This document shows, piece after piece, positions 44,930-54,560 of a stretch of DNA of 64,000 nucleotides (the stretch's first letter is position 1; each line of letters opens with the position of its first letter). Location: NCBI RefSeq assembly GCF_017948265.1, contig NZ_CP072852.1, forward strand, positions 4,030,001 through 4,094,000, given 5' to 3'. The translations under genes were made by a program, and so were the position numbers. Source of the stretch: Rhodoferax sp. PAMC 29310. GTDB lineage: Bacteria; Pseudomonadota; Gammaproteobacteria; Burkholderiales; Burkholderiaceae_C. The notes under the pieces are model-generated. The model worked only from the letters and a program-made list of their open reading frames with translations. It had not been told where the DNA came from and searched no databases.

Positions 44930-47349
44930 GACGGCAATGTCAGGGCCACCAGCACCAACATGTAATAGAGCCAGGCCACTCGCGGCACATCCAGCAGGCT
45001 GTCAAACAAACCCACTACAAAGAATCCAGCCAAGCCTGCTGCCAAGGCCGGTGCCAAAGGGTTTTGGCGAGCCCTGCCAAAACTGGTGCGCCATATGGCG
45101 CCTACAAGCAACAAGCCCCAAAGTGTCAGCCCCACAATGCCCTGGTCAAAAAGCACATTCATCACCATGCTCTTGATGTGCCAAGGCATGTGATACCTGT
45201 CACTTGAAAAAAACCAGTGTGCCATGCCCTCTGAAAAGCCGCCGTTGGCGAGCTGCTGCTCCCCGTCAGCCCCGGTTAAAGCGACATCGTCAATTTGAGC
45301 TATGCCGCCGCGTGATTCCACCGCCATCGAGAAGGCCACCAGCTTGGGCGCATACCAAGCACCACGACTTACGCCCTTGCCATTGAGCGGCACCTCGATG
45401 TTTTGCCAAGCACCGGCAGAGCCCTTCACATTTGCCTGCGAGATCAGGCAGTCTTGGTTGTAGAGGAGATGCTTCTCACAAATTTCAAAGTGCAGTTTTA
45501 CATCTTTTTCGGTGCGAACCCGTGCGGTCACAAGTGTTGACCCACTTGGCGGCGACACGCGTTGTGTCACGCGGAAGATCTCGCCCCAACCGTTAATAAG
45601 CGAACCACCCGCAAGGGTAATGAAGGTGTTTTTGCCTTCCTGCACTAGGCGATAGTCACCAGGAATTTGCATGGGGCTGCCATTCAAAAAATAGTTGCCT
45701 GGGAAGCGCCCTGTGCCTTTGCCCAGCCACCAGTCTGCGGGCGTGCTCAGCATATCTCGTCCCAGCTGCCAGTGGCCAAGCCGACCGCCAAAGTCTTGAC
45801 TGCCTGTTGAAAACCGCTCGCTCATGTAAGCTCCGCCGCCCATCACGCCAATCACGGCCGCTACGAGGCCCATGGCCCCTGCTGTCGTCGCTTGCCAGCG
45901 CAAGGCTTCTGGCCACAGTGGATTGCGCCGAACACCTGCGGCCATACAAAAAGCGAAAAGGGCCAGCACCGCAGGTAAGGCGTGCTGCAACCCAGGCGAC
46001 AGCCCCCAATGGCGGGCAACCAGCGCCGTGCTTGCCAAAGTAGCCAAAAAACCGCCAACCGCCATTGGCCCGGCAAATGAGGTGGCGTGGCCCGCACGCC
46101 AATCAACCGCCATCATGGCTGCGGTAAAAATAGCCGCCAAGCCCCAGGCCCAATAAGCCCCCTTAGGCACCAGCCAGTCAACGGCAACCATCACCAAAAT
46201 CAACAACATGCCTATGACAAAACCTAGCAACCACTGCTTGATGTTGAACCGGCGCAACACATGCACCAGCGGCAACATCAGCGCCACTGCGCCCAACAAC
46301 GCGGCCATGCCCCGATAACCACTGCTTTGAAACATCCAGGCGGCCCCAACGCCATATCCCGCGACTAGCAGCACCCCTACCATCATGGCTTGCCATGGCC
46401 GTTGGTCGTGTAATGAGGATGACTTCTGTTCATGGCGAGCAAAGTCTGGCAAACCTTGCCTCGCCGTCAGTCCAAAAAATACGAGCATCCCCACCGGCAC
46501 CGCCAAATAAACCCCGCGTGAAAACGTCGTCAAGCACGCATATGCGGCCAGCGCCAATACTGACGCAGCCAACCCCCATCGGGAAGAGTCACGCGCCACC
46601 ACAAACTCACGGACTGCAAACGGCACCGTCAACGCCAAAAAACCATCCAGCGCCGCACCGCCCACATGCATTTCCCAAAACATACCCGTGGTGCGATAGT
46701 CGGTAGAAAAATTTAACAAATCAGTGAAAGCAGCTCGCTCCCAAAGGGTCGTGAGCGCTGCCGCCGCCAAACCTATCATCAAGCCCACCGATAGCAAGTC
46801 CTGCGTCTGCTCTGGGTTTTGTCGCGATGCACGTTGCCACAGCGGCACCAGAAGTATTGCCAAAAAGATGCTCTTCCCCACGCGCACGCTGTTCATGGGC
46901 TCGTGATAGCCCTGGTACCAGCCAAAGCTGAACCCGCCTGCATCGGTAATGCCGCGATAGATTGCAATTGCTGTGGCAATTGCAAACAAGCTTGCAAGCA
47001 ACCACACCCCCCAAAAAGGACGCGATGATTGGAGCTGCGTGGCTTGTCTGGCCGGCAGTCTGGCCTGCACAGGCCATGCCAGCCGTGCATAGCCGCCAGC
47101 GGTCACCGCCAAAACCAAAATATCCAGTTCTTCAAAGGTGATCCAGCCTGACCACGGGGCCAAGCCAATGACCGGCAACAAGGCCGGCAAAACAATCAAC
47201 CATAGGCTTGGGCGTGAAAAAACTGCAGCCGACCATGCCAACACTAAAAACGGCATGGCATTCTGAGCCAACGGGAATCGCACGGCTAAAGCCATGCTTG
47301 CAGCGAATGAAACTGCAGCTAAAAATGTTGGCAGTGGCTTTGGTTGCAT
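44902..47349 (-). CDS. O-antigen ligase/polymerase-like membrane protein
   Basis: This 815-residue protein has about 12 or more membrane segments in residues 1-540 and a periplasmic beta-rich segment (about 590-720, SPPSGSTLVTARVRTEKDVKLHF split here) before the last helices. The motif PWSGWITFEELDILVLAVTAGGYA near residue 70 recurs in the partial gene at the window end (PWSGWIIFEEFD), so the two are paralogues. It is probably a Wzy/WaaL-like polymerase with an added carbohydrate-binding-like domain. It is the first gene of the minus-strand block. Confidence 0.85.
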   Translation of the reverse strand: MQPKPLPTFLAAVSFAASMALAVRFPLAQNAMPFLVLAWSAAVFSRPSLWLIVLPALLPVIGLAPWSGWITFEELDILVLAVTAGGYARLAWPVQARLPARQATQLQSSRPFWGVWLLASLFAIATAIAIYRGITDAGGFSFGWYQGYHEPMNSVRVGKSIFLAILLVPLWQRASRQNPEQTQDLLSVGLMIGLAAAALTTLWERAAFTDLLNFSTDYRTTGMFWEMHVGGAALDGFLALTVPFAVREFVVARDSSRWGLAASVLALAAYACLTTFSRGVYLAVPVGMLVFFGLTARQGLPDFARHEQKSSSLHDQRPWQAMMVGVLLVAGYGVGAAWMFQSSGYRGMAALLGAVALMLPLVHVLRRFNIKQWLLGFVIGMLLILVMVAVDWLVPKGAYWAWGLAAIFTAAMMAVDWRAGHATSFAGPMAVGGFLATLASTALVARHWGLSPGLQHALPAVLALFAFCMAAGVRRNPLWPEALRWQATTAGAMGLVAAVIGVMGGGAYMSERFSTGSQDFGGRLGHWQLGRDMLSTPADWWLGKGTGRFPGNYFLNGSPMQIPGDYRLVQEGKNTFITLAGGSLINGWGEIFRVTQRVSPPSGSTLVTARVRTEKDVKLHFEICEKHLLYNQDCLISQANVKGSAGAWQNIEVPLNGKGVSRGAWYAPKLVAFSMAVESRGGIAQIDDVALTGADGEQQLANGGFSEGMAHWFFSSDRYHMPWHIKSMVMNVLFDQGIVGLTLWGLLLVGAIWRTSFGRARQNPLAPALAAGLAGFFVVGLFDSLLDVPRVAWLYYMLVLVALTLPSWRGKSTKP

Positions 47350-47482
47350 GAAATATTGTGACGCTAAGCAAGCTCGGACTTACTGGTACTCTGCCACAGA
47401 ATCGCTTTTTTATTTCTCCGGCAACGCCCGCAACTGCCCGACAACACACTTTGTATGGCTATCCCAGTATTACTGGTCCAGC

Positions 47483-47590
47483 ATTTACGAGGTTCAGGAC
47501 TTCGCAACGCGTTGGATGTTGTCCTATAACCACGACCGCTCCAACAATGTCCCGGGCGGGCTTCACCCCAAAGCAGCATTTGGCCAGAGC
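47483..47590 (+). pseudogene. IS3-type transposase C-terminal remnant 1
   Basis: The frame encodes VQDFATRWMLSYNHDRSNN followed by GGLHPKAAFGQS, which resembles the conserved C-terminus of IS3-family OrfB proteins (Y-N-x-D/E-R-x-N...GG-x-x-P). No intact transposase or clear inverted repeats remain. It lies in the 828-base gap between the O-antigen-ligase-like and TPR genes. Confidence 0.65.
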
Positions 47591-47689
47591 TGCATAACCG
47601 TTCTATTTCTGGCGTCGATGAAAAGGGGGGTACCTCTCAGCCAAGGGATTTAAGACGCTAGGGATGCGCGCCGTAAGTGGTGGGGCCCT

Positions 47690-47860
47690 TCATTTTTGCA
47701 CCGGTACAACCAGGAGCACAAGAACAGCGGCATCGGCTATGTCTCGACACAGTAGCGCCACCTCGGTGAGAATCATGTCAATCTTGCCACCCATGAGGCT
47801 CTGTGCACCGCGGCGCGCCAACGCGATCCGGCACGCTGGCATTCAAGCAGCTTCGAACTG
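47690..47860 (+). pseudogene. IS3-type transposase C-terminal remnant 2
   Basis: Reading from 47693: FLHRYNQEHKNSGIGYVS, a stop codon (TAG at 47753-47755), then RHLGENHVNLATHEALC and later ARQRDPARW. This matches another IS3-type OrfB C-terminus (WYN-x-EH-x-HS...P-x-QRH...). An internal stop shows it is dead. It belongs to a different subgroup from remnant 1. Confidence 0.7.
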
Positions 47861-48177
47861 GAAGTTGAAATATGTCGACAAAGCCGTGTGAAGTCCATGA
47901 ATTAACTTGAAGCGCGCCGACATTGCCAACGTTAAGCTGGCAGTCAACGACATTAGTGCCACAAAAGGACTTGACAGGTTAACGAGCACGGGAAGTTGTT
48001 GATCTATTCGTAGTTTTGGTATTAACTAATAGGCAAAAAATGTGCGTCATGGTCACTTTGAGGCTCAGCGAAAATGTGGAACGAGGTAATCGTGCTCAAA
48101 TTAGCCTTTTGGAGTGGCTTTGCAGTGTAGAGTACAAGGTTTATAAGTCACCATACTTGTCGTTGGAGAATGTAAAG
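47861..48177. other. Intergenic stretch after IS remnants
   Basis: No supportable gene was found here. A TTGACA lies near 47970 without a good -10 at normal spacing; a TATAAG at 48142-48147 lies 31 bases before the TPR gene ATG with only a weak -35 (TTGCAG, 48120-48125). This is a possible promoter of the following genes. Confidence 0.4.
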
Positions 48178-48849
48178 ATGCTACGCCTAATGTATTCATC
48201 TAATCAATTGCGCCGATTGTTTGCTTGCGCCGTCGCCTTATTCAGCTTGGCCCTGACTGGCCAGCGGTTGCATGCCCAGGAGAATTCAAGCAACTGCGGG
48301 TCCATCCAAAATCATTACGGTCCTTTTGACTATAGGACGCAGCGGGATCAACTAGAAGTTGTCGAGCGCTACCATTTCACGCCCGTAATCGCGGCCCTAA
48401 TTCAAATCAGAGGAAATACCAACCTTAGTCAGGATATTGCCTACACATTGCATACCTCACCTAATCACCATCGTGCTCTGATGGCGTTGGTGCGTTTGGG
48501 TGAAAGAATGAAAACGCCGCAGCCTGTTGGGCTGGTTCGTCCCATTGAGTGTTATTTCGACCGCGCTATTCGTTTTGCGCCCGACGACACGTTGGTGCGT
48601 GTGTTGTACTCGCAGTTTTTGACTAAACAAAGTCGCAAAGTCGAAGCGATAGGGCAGCTTGATACTGCCGTTGTCGTTGCCAAAGACAATGGCTTTTCAC
48701 ACTTCAACATAGGGTTGGCCTTTTTCGATATGGGTGAGTATGAAAAGGCATTGAAGCAGGCGCATAAAGCGGCGGAGCTTGGGTTTAATCGAGAGGAACT
48801 TGCTGACCAATTAAGGGGCGCAAACAAGTGGCAGGACCCGGTGAAATAA
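48178..48849 (+). CDS. Secreted TPR-like protein
   Basis: This 223-residue protein has a signal peptide (basic NQLRRLFACAVALFSLALTG, cleavage near LHA) and C-terminal TPR-like helices (FSHFNIGLAFFDMGEYEKA and LKQAHKAAELGF). ATG 48178 with GGAG ten bases upstream is preferred; an in-frame start at 48016 would put 54 unlikely residues before the signal. Function unknown; likely periplasmic support for polymer assembly, comparable to TPR genes in exosortase loci. Confidence 0.8.
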   Translation: MLRLMYSSNQLRRLFACAVALFSLALTGQRLHAQENSSNCGSIQNHYGPFDYRTQRDQLEVVERYHFTPVIAALIQIRGNTNLSQDIAYTLHTSPNHHRALMALVRLGERMKTPQPVGLVRPIECYFDRAIRFAPDDTLVRVLYSQFLTKQSRKVEAIGQLDTAVVVAKDNGFSHFNIGLAFFDMGEYEKALKQAHKAAELGFNREELADQLRGANKWQDPVK

Positions 48850-48879
48850 GCTTTCAAAACGACCAAAAAAGACAATACA

Positions 48880-49824
48880 TTGTTTCCTAAAATCTCAGTT
48901 GTTATACCCTGCTATAACGCCAACCGCTACATTGCAGCGACCATCCAATCTGCGCTCGCACAAGAATGGCCTGATCTTGAAATTCTGGTTGTGGATGATG
49001 GTTCGTCAGATGGATCCGCCGCGCTGGTAAATGACAACTTTCCGAGTGTCCGGCTAATTAGGCAGGTCAATCAAGGGGTAGCTGCAGCGAGGAACAACGG
49101 CATTGGCCAAGCTAAAGGTGAATGGATCGCATTTTTGGATGCTGACGATATTTGGCTTCCCGGCAAGTTGCATGCGCAATGGGCCAAGCTTCAGCAATCG
49201 CCCGGAGCGCGTATGACCTATACGGCTTGGCAAGTGTGGGCCAGCACCGAGCCCGAGCCCGCCTCTGAGTACCTTGCCAAACTGACTGCCGACGCCGGTA
49301 ACACGGCGCGCTGGGCGGGCGCCTCTGGCTGGGTTTACCCACACCTGCTACTTGACTGTGTAGTTTGGACATCCACCGTGCTGGTGCATAAATCCGTTTT
49401 TTTGGAAGCGGGTGTGTTTGATCCCACGCTTCGAATAGGCGAAGACTACGATTTATGGCTACGCGCTTCGCGCATCACGCCAATATTGCGGGTTCCCCGG
49501 CCTTTGGCCTTATACCGCATGCACCCGGCAAGCATTACTCAATCGGTTCCCGAGAAAAACTTTCGCGCCCTGGTGGTTGGGCGGGCCATTCGCCAATGGG
49601 GCTACGCATCGCCTGATGGAAGTGTGGCTGATCAGCGGGTGGTAAGCAACGCGCTGGCTAAAAGCTGGAGCGATTATGCGGGAGCGCACCTGGATGCGGG
49701 TAATCTGCCAGCGGCCCGCCAAGCAGGCGTGGAGGCCTTACGAAAAGATTGGCGCCACACCAGTGGCCTGAAAGTCTGGGTTAAAGCCGCGCTTAAGTCA
49801 CTCGCCTCGCCTTCCAAGTGGTGA
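48880..49824 (+). CDS. Family 2 glycosyltransferase
   Basis: This 314-residue GT-A enzyme has ISVVIPCYNANRYIAATIQS at the start, EILVVDDGSSDGSAALV, the metal-binding-type IAFLDADDIWLPGKL, and GEDYDLWLRASR. No ATG is in frame upstream; a TTG at 48880 immediately precedes the first strand. It adds a sugar to the repeat unit at the cytoplasmic side. It overlaps the next ORF region only through an alternative GTG start. Confidence 0.9.
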   Translation: MFPKISVVIPCYNANRYIAATIQSALAQEWPDLEILVVDDGSSDGSAALVNDNFPSVRLIRQVNQGVAAARNNGIGQAKGEWIAFLDADDIWLPGKLHAQWAKLQQSPGARMTYTAWQVWASTEPEPASEYLAKLTADAGNTARWAGASGWVYPHLLLDCVVWTSTVLVHKSVFLEAGVFDPTLRIGEDYDLWLRASRITPILRVPRPLALYRMHPASITQSVPEKNFRALVVGRAIRQWGYASPDGSVADQRVVSNALAKSWSDYAGAHLDAGNLPAARQAGVEALRKDWRHTSGLKVWVKAALKSLASPSKW

Positions 49825-49829
49825 AAAAT

Positions 49830-51023
49830 ATGAAAATCGCTCTTTTATGCTCCGGTCTTGGCAACGTCTATCGTGGGCATGAGGTGTTTGCCAGCGACCT
49901 GTTTGCCCTGCTGGGTGACGCCATTGATATTACTTTGTTCAAAGGCGGCGGAGAGCCTGCTGCCAAACAACTGGTGATTGGCAATATTCCCCGAAATGCG
50001 GACTGCCTGAAACACATTCATTTAGCGGTGTCTCCCAAGTGGGCCGAGTCGGTTAAAGAGAGTGAGCGTGGCCGCATAGAGGGCGAAACCTTTGCCTACG
50101 CAGCCCTCAGACCTTTGCTGGAAGGCGACTTTGATGTGATTCACTGCCTGGAGCGCGAGGTATGCGAGATCTTATTTAGCCAGCGCCACCTGTTCCAGAA
50201 AGCACCCAAAATCCTCTTTTCTAACGGCGGTGCCATACCCGCCAGGGACCTGCCGCAATGTGACTTTGTGCAAGAACACACCGACCTGAACTTGGCCTAC
50301 AGCGCCAAAGGCAAGTCTTTCATGATCCCGCATGGTGTGGACTTGCAGCGGTTCAGCCCAGACACCGAGACGGACTTTCGGGCGCAGCATGGCATTCCAG
50401 CTGAAGCTTTCGTGGTGATTAGCGTGGGGGCTGTTTCTTATGGCCACAAGCGCATGGACTATGTGGTGAAAGAAGTTGCTGCGGTCAAGGACGCCTACCT
50501 TCTGGTGCTGGGCCAGGAGACACCAGACACCCCTGAAATTAAGGCGCTGGCCCGGCGCTTGATGGGTGACCGGGCGGTGTTCACCAAGCTCCCCCACAAT
50601 GAATTGCCCAAGGCCTATGCGGCCGCCAATGTGTTTGCCCTCGGCTCGGTATTTGAAACCTTTGGCATTGTTTATGTAGAAGCCATGGCCATGGGCTTGC
50701 CCGTAATCTGCAGCAATCACAAAAACCAGCGCGCCATAGTCAAAGAAGGCGTCTTCATTGACGTGGAAGAAGTTGGTGCTTTAACTCGGGCTTTGTGTGA
50801 TACCAGCCGAGAAAGCTTTGCCGCCCTTGGCCAGCGCGGGAAAGAAATTGTGGCGGCACATTACGACCTGAAGGTGCTGAAAGGCCAGTACCTTGAACGC
50901 TACCAAGCTGTTGCTGCTGCCCCGGTGTCCTTGCCTTCGTATTCCTTGCGCAAGAAGCTCACAGCCAATGCAAAAAATGCAGTACGGCGTGCTGCCCAAC
51001 TTGTGCTTGGTCGCGCGGAATAA
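49830..51023 (+). CDS. Family 4 glycosyltransferase
   Basis: This 397-residue GT4 enzyme opens MKIALLCSGLGNVYRGHEVF, with VISVGAVSYGHKRMDYVVKE starting the donor domain and ETFGIVYVEAMAMGLPVICS near its end (E-x7-E). ATG 49830 is preferred over in-frame GTGs at 49818/49821 because it begins directly at the first strand. It is five bases past the family 2 enzyme stop, so probably cotranscribed. Confidence 0.9.
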   Translation: MKIALLCSGLGNVYRGHEVFASDLFALLGDAIDITLFKGGGEPAAKQLVIGNIPRNADCLKHIHLAVSPKWAESVKESERGRIEGETFAYAALRPLLEGDFDVIHCLEREVCEILFSQRHLFQKAPKILFSNGGAIPARDLPQCDFVQEHTDLNLAYSAKGKSFMIPHGVDLQRFSPDTETDFRAQHGIPAEAFVVISVGAVSYGHKRMDYVVKEVAAVKDAYLLVLGQETPDTPEIKALARRLMGDRAVFTKLPHNELPKAYAAANVFALGSVFETFGIVYVEAMAMGLPVICSNHKNQRAIVKEGVFIDVEEVGALTRALCDTSRESFAALGQRGKEIVAAHYDLKVLKGQYLERYQAVAAAPVSLPSYSLRKKLTANAKNAVRRAAQLVLGRAE

Positions 51024-51034
51024 CCCCTCCTTTA

Positions 51035-52552
51035 ATGAATCATTCGCCAAGTTTTCTTTCCCGTCGCTCCAGCATGGTTCGGCAGTCCCTGTTGCTTAAT
51101 TCAGATAATCTCGGGCGACGGGTGGCCACCGGCGCTGGCTATAAGTTTTTGGGCATTGCCTTGCGCACAGCCATCACCATTGGATCAACGGCTGTATTGG
51201 CTAGACTTCTGTCGCCTGCAGAATTTGGCTACATTGCCATGGCCACGGTTATTACCGAGTTCGCGGGCTTGTTTGGTGCTTTTGGGTTTACCAATGTGCT
51301 GATCCAGCGCCGCGTTATTAACCGGCTTCAGCTTGACACTGTTTTCTGGGCAACACTGGCGATAGGCTTTTTGTCAGCCTTGGTTGTCTTTGTGTTGTCA
51401 TTTTTTGCCGAGTGGCTGTTTTCCGACCCGCAGGTGGGGCCCCTGTTGCAAGTACTTAGTCTGACCTTTGTGCTGAATAGTTTGGTAGCCGTGCCTTGGG
51501 TGGTGCTGTCGCGGCTCATGCATTTTGGTGCTGAGTTTTGGTTGCAGCTTAGTATTGTGGTGGTTCGGACGGCGGCTGCTGTTGCCAGCGCCTATGCAGG
51601 TTTTGGTGTTTGGAGCTTAGTCGTTGGTGCGTTGGTGGGGGGGCTCGCTGGTGTGGTGGTTAACTTTGCCCGCGTGCCTTTTTTGCCACGATTTCGTTTT
51701 CATCTGCCACTGCTAACCACGACCTGGCGTACCAGTGGCAGTTACTTTGGCAGCAGCGTCCTGTATTACATCAACATGAATCTTGATTTGTTGTTGATAG
51801 GTCGCCAGTTGGGCGCAACTTCTTTGGGTTTTTATCAAAATGCTCGTTCATTGACTGATGAAATTCGGGCCCGAATTGCCATGCCAATCCAACACGTTCT
51901 GTTCCCCGCTTTTTCAGCGGTTCAGGGGGAGCGTGAGCGTTTTCAGCAGCTAGTCCTTCGCACGGGCAGGCTATTAGCCGCCATTGTGATCCCCGTGGGG
52001 GTTGGTGTGTCGGCCAATGCCAGTGAGTTGGTTCAGGTGCTGTATGGCGAAAAATGGCTGGCCATGATCCCCGTCATGTCTATGTTCGGGCTCAGTGCGG
52101 CGCTTCGAGCTTCAACCGCCATTTCATCACCGTTGTTTAACGCCAGCAATCGCGTAGGACTGGCACTTCGATACAACGTTGTTGGAACCATTCTTTCGGT
52201 AGTTGGCGTGGTTTTGGCTATTCCTTACGGCGTAAACGTTGTAGCGATGACGGTTGCGGCCACGTCGGTTTATGCGCTGGTGGGCTTTCGTGCCGGGTTT
52301 GCCCTGATTGGCCTGGGTGCCCGCGATATGGCACAAGTGCTTGGCTTGCCAGCATTTTCCGCTTTGGTTATGTGGCTGGCAACATTTGCTTTGCGACAGG
52401 TGAGCGTTGCTTGGAGTTCGCATCCCGGTGTTTTGTTGATGCTTCATGTGGCAGCCGGCGGCGTCGTTTATTTGGTGGCACTTCATTGTTTGTCGCGCCA
52501 ATACTTCCAAGACGTCAGACACGCCGTCAAGACCTTTCGGAGCCGTTCGTGA
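51035..52552 (+). CDS. Lipid-linked oligosaccharide flippase (Wzx/RfbX-like)
   Basis: This 505-residue protein has about 12-14 membrane segments. GRRVATGAGYKFLGIALRT near the start and AVLARLLSPAEFGYIAMA are typical of the polysaccharide-transporter family of lipopolysaccharide/O-unit flippases. It would move undecaprenyl-linked repeat units across the inner membrane. No good ribosome site marks the start; ATG 51074 is an alternative. Confidence 0.9.
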   Translation: MNHSPSFLSRRSSMVRQSLLLNSDNLGRRVATGAGYKFLGIALRTAITIGSTAVLARLLSPAEFGYIAMATVITEFAGLFGAFGFTNVLIQRRVINRLQLDTVFWATLAIGFLSALVVFVLSFFAEWLFSDPQVGPLLQVLSLTFVLNSLVAVPWVVLSRLMHFGAEFWLQLSIVVVRTAAAVASAYAGFGVWSLVVGALVGGLAGVVVNFARVPFLPRFRFHLPLLTTTWRTSGSYFGSSVLYYINMNLDLLLIGRQLGATSLGFYQNARSLTDEIRARIAMPIQHVLFPAFSAVQGERERFQQLVLRTGRLLAAIVIPVGVGVSANASELVQVLYGEKWLAMIPVMSMFGLSAALRASTAISSPLFNASNRVGLALRYNVVGTILSVVGVVLAIPYGVNVVAMTVAATSVYALVGFRAGFALIGLGARDMAQVLGLPAFSALVMWLATFALRQVSVAWSSHPGVLLMLHVAAGGVVYLVALHCLSRQYFQDVRHAVKTFRSRS

Positions 52553-52574
52553 ATCTATTTGTCCTAGGGGGACC

Positions 52575-54527
52575 ATGATGGATAGCCCTAAATTTGACGG
52601 CATTAACGAGCCCAAAGTCGCATTCTGGCGTGATCCAGCGGCTTACGCGGACGTTCTGAAAAGCCGCTTCATTGATCCGCTTGCTGAAGCCGTCAAACAG
52701 CATGGACGGGCACCACGCGCACTGCAGTTAACCGTGTTGCAGCAATTGCACTGGTACTTCACCGTTGACTTGCGCGAGCGCGCGCCGACGGTAGCGCTTA
52801 CCCCGTCAAAGGCCCCGATGTTTCATGACCGGGTGCGACAAGTCATGCAGCATATTGATGCCGAAGTATTGACGGACAAAGCCTTGGATCGGGTCAGTGT
52901 GGAAGTGCGGCACGCACTGATGTCCTACCAGAACCCTTTGATGTATTCAACCGTGGTCCTCGATGCGTATGACCACGACCAGTGGTTGGTGCGCTTGAGT
53001 TACTACGTGCATGGCGATCCGCCCACTGAGAGTTTTCTTATCGACGGCGTGCCCACCAAGCCCGCCTATGCCAAGTACCGCGGTTGCCGTTATTTCCACA
53101 CCGTTCTGTTGCGCCAACGCATCGTTTGGCTTCCGGTGGCCGAAGCTGTCGAACTGTCGGTTCTCTTGAACGGTGTGGCGGTATTGGTCGCCGTAGGGCC
53201 ACAACCATTTAGCGTGGCCCAAGTTGTTGGAGGGGTAGGGGCACAGCGGGATACTTTCACGCAACTCAAGGAGGTGCGTAGCGCGTTCCCGCCGGGTAAA
53301 GGTGGGCAGCAACCCTTGCCGTCAGGCTGGACAGGCTTGAAGGTGCGGCTGCTGCTTGCATTGGCGCGCATGCCATGGGTGCGTCACCGGTTTGCGAAGG
53401 CATGGGTGTTTGTTGATCGCAATGAGGAGGCCGACGACAACGCTGAGCATCTCTACCGCTGGGTGCGCCAGCATCACCCCAAGATCAATGCCTGGTTTTT
53501 GCTCAATCGTTCCTCTAATGACTGGGGCAGACTGGCCGCCGAGGGGTTCCGGTTGATTCCAGCGGAGGGGGTAAGCATAAAGTTATTGATGCTGAACGCA
53601 TCTGAGATAGTGTCCTCACACCCTGAGTATTCTTTAGCGGGTTTTGATCGTGCACTGTATGGTCAGGCGATGCGGTGGCGGTTTACCTACTTGCGACATG
53701 GACCGCAGTTTAACGATCAGTCCCATTGGCTCAACACGCAGCTATTTGACAGGCTAATTTCAGTTACCCCCGAAGGGTTTTCTGCCGTAGTCTCGGATGA
53801 CTCTCCTTACATATTCACGTGCAAGGAAACGCGTCTCACGGGATTTCCGCGTCATGATCAGTTGGGCATACTCTCTCGTCTTGGGTCGGATGCATTGGCG
53901 GATTCAATTGTGATATTCCCGACTTGGCGTGGCAGCCTTGTGGATCAGCGAGCCAGCGGTTCAAGTGCAGCGGACCAGGTTGCAAACTTTGCATCTTCAA
54001 AGTTTGCGCGGCACTGGTCTGGTTTGTTAAACAATACTACGTTGCAATCCATGGCTGCGCGTGATGGCAAGCGCTTGGTGTTCGTGCCTCACACAAATTT
54101 GGTACCGTACCTGAGTGCCTTGCGCGTGCCAGCCCATGTCGAAGTCCTCACCAAGGCCGATATTCGTATTCAACCCTTGCTAAGCCGTGCTGCTTTGTTG
54201 ATCAGCGACTATTCATCTATTGTTTTTGAAATGGCGTATTTGAGGCGCGCGGTTTGCTATTACCAGTTTGATCGAGGAGATTTTTTCAGCGGGGGGCACA
54301 ACTGGCGCCAAGGTTACTTCGATGTTGACCGCGATGGATTTGGCCCCGTAGCGCTCACAGAGAGTGCGCTTGTGCAGCACATCGAGCGCATATTGACGAA
54401 TGGAACGCAGCCCGATGCCGATTACCTCAAGCGAATGGAGCGGGCGATACCGAATCCCGATGGAATGGCCTGTCAACGTGTATTTGACAGCATTCTTGAA
54501 CTTCGTAAACCATACTCGACCCATTGA
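52575..54527 (+). CDS. TagF/TagB-like glycerophosphotransferase 1
   Basis: The 650-residue product has a 285-residue N-terminal part of unknown fold and a C-terminal CDP-glycerol:glycerophosphate transferase domain. The latter shows NAWFLLNRSSNDW, the HG site in YLRHGPQFND, IFPTWRGSL and ISDYSSIVFEMAYLRRAV. These enzymes make poly(glycerol phosphate) chains in Gram-positives. AGGGGG precedes the ATG at 52575. Bases 52626-53420 are identical to the next gene; after that the two diverge to clear homologues. Confidence 0.9.
   Translation: MMDSPKFDGINEPKVAFWRDPAAYADVLKSRFIDPLAEAVKQHGRAPRALQLTVLQQLHWYFTVDLRERAPTVALTPSKAPMFHDRVRQVMQHIDAEVLTDKALDRVSVEVRHALMSYQNPLMYSTVVLDAYDHDQWLVRLSYYVHGDPPTESFLIDGVPTKPAYAKYRGCRYFHTVLLRQRIVWLPVAEAVELSVLLNGVAVLVAVGPQPFSVAQVVGGVGAQRDTFTQLKEVRSAFPPGKGGQQPLPSGWTGLKVRLLLALARMPWVRHRFAKAWVFVDRNEEADDNAEHLYRWVRQHHPKINAWFLLNRSSNDWGRLAAEGFRLIPAEGVSIKLLMLNASEIVSSHPEYSLAGFDRALYGQAMRWRFTYLRHGPQFNDQSHWLNTQLFDRLISVTPEGFSAVVSDDSPYIFTCKETRLTGFPRHDQLGILSRLGSDALADSIVIFPTWRGSLVDQRASGSSAADQVANFASSKFARHWSGLLNNTTLQSMAARDGKRLVFVPHTNLVPYLSALRVPAHVEVLTKADIRIQPLLSRAALLISDYSSIVFEMAYLRRAVCYYQFDRGDFFSGGHNWRQGYFDVDRDGFGPVALTESALVQHIERILTNGTQPDADYLKRMERAIPNPDGMACQRVFDSILELRKPYSTH
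52626..53420 (+). repeat. 795-bp direct repeat, copy A
   Basis: By eye this is identical to 54612-55406, an offset of exactly 1986 bases. It ends sharply at VFVDR; the next codons differ (AAT versus GCT). It encodes the N-terminal part of both TagF-like proteins. Confidence 0.93.
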
Positions 54528-54560
54528 GCTGTCGATGACTTCATTTAGCTGCAGATGACC

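Noticed and set aside
47664-47891. Plus-strand ORF of 75 codons in the IS gap
   Set aside because: It is an out-of-frame reading of transposase remnant 2 and shows no motif of its own.
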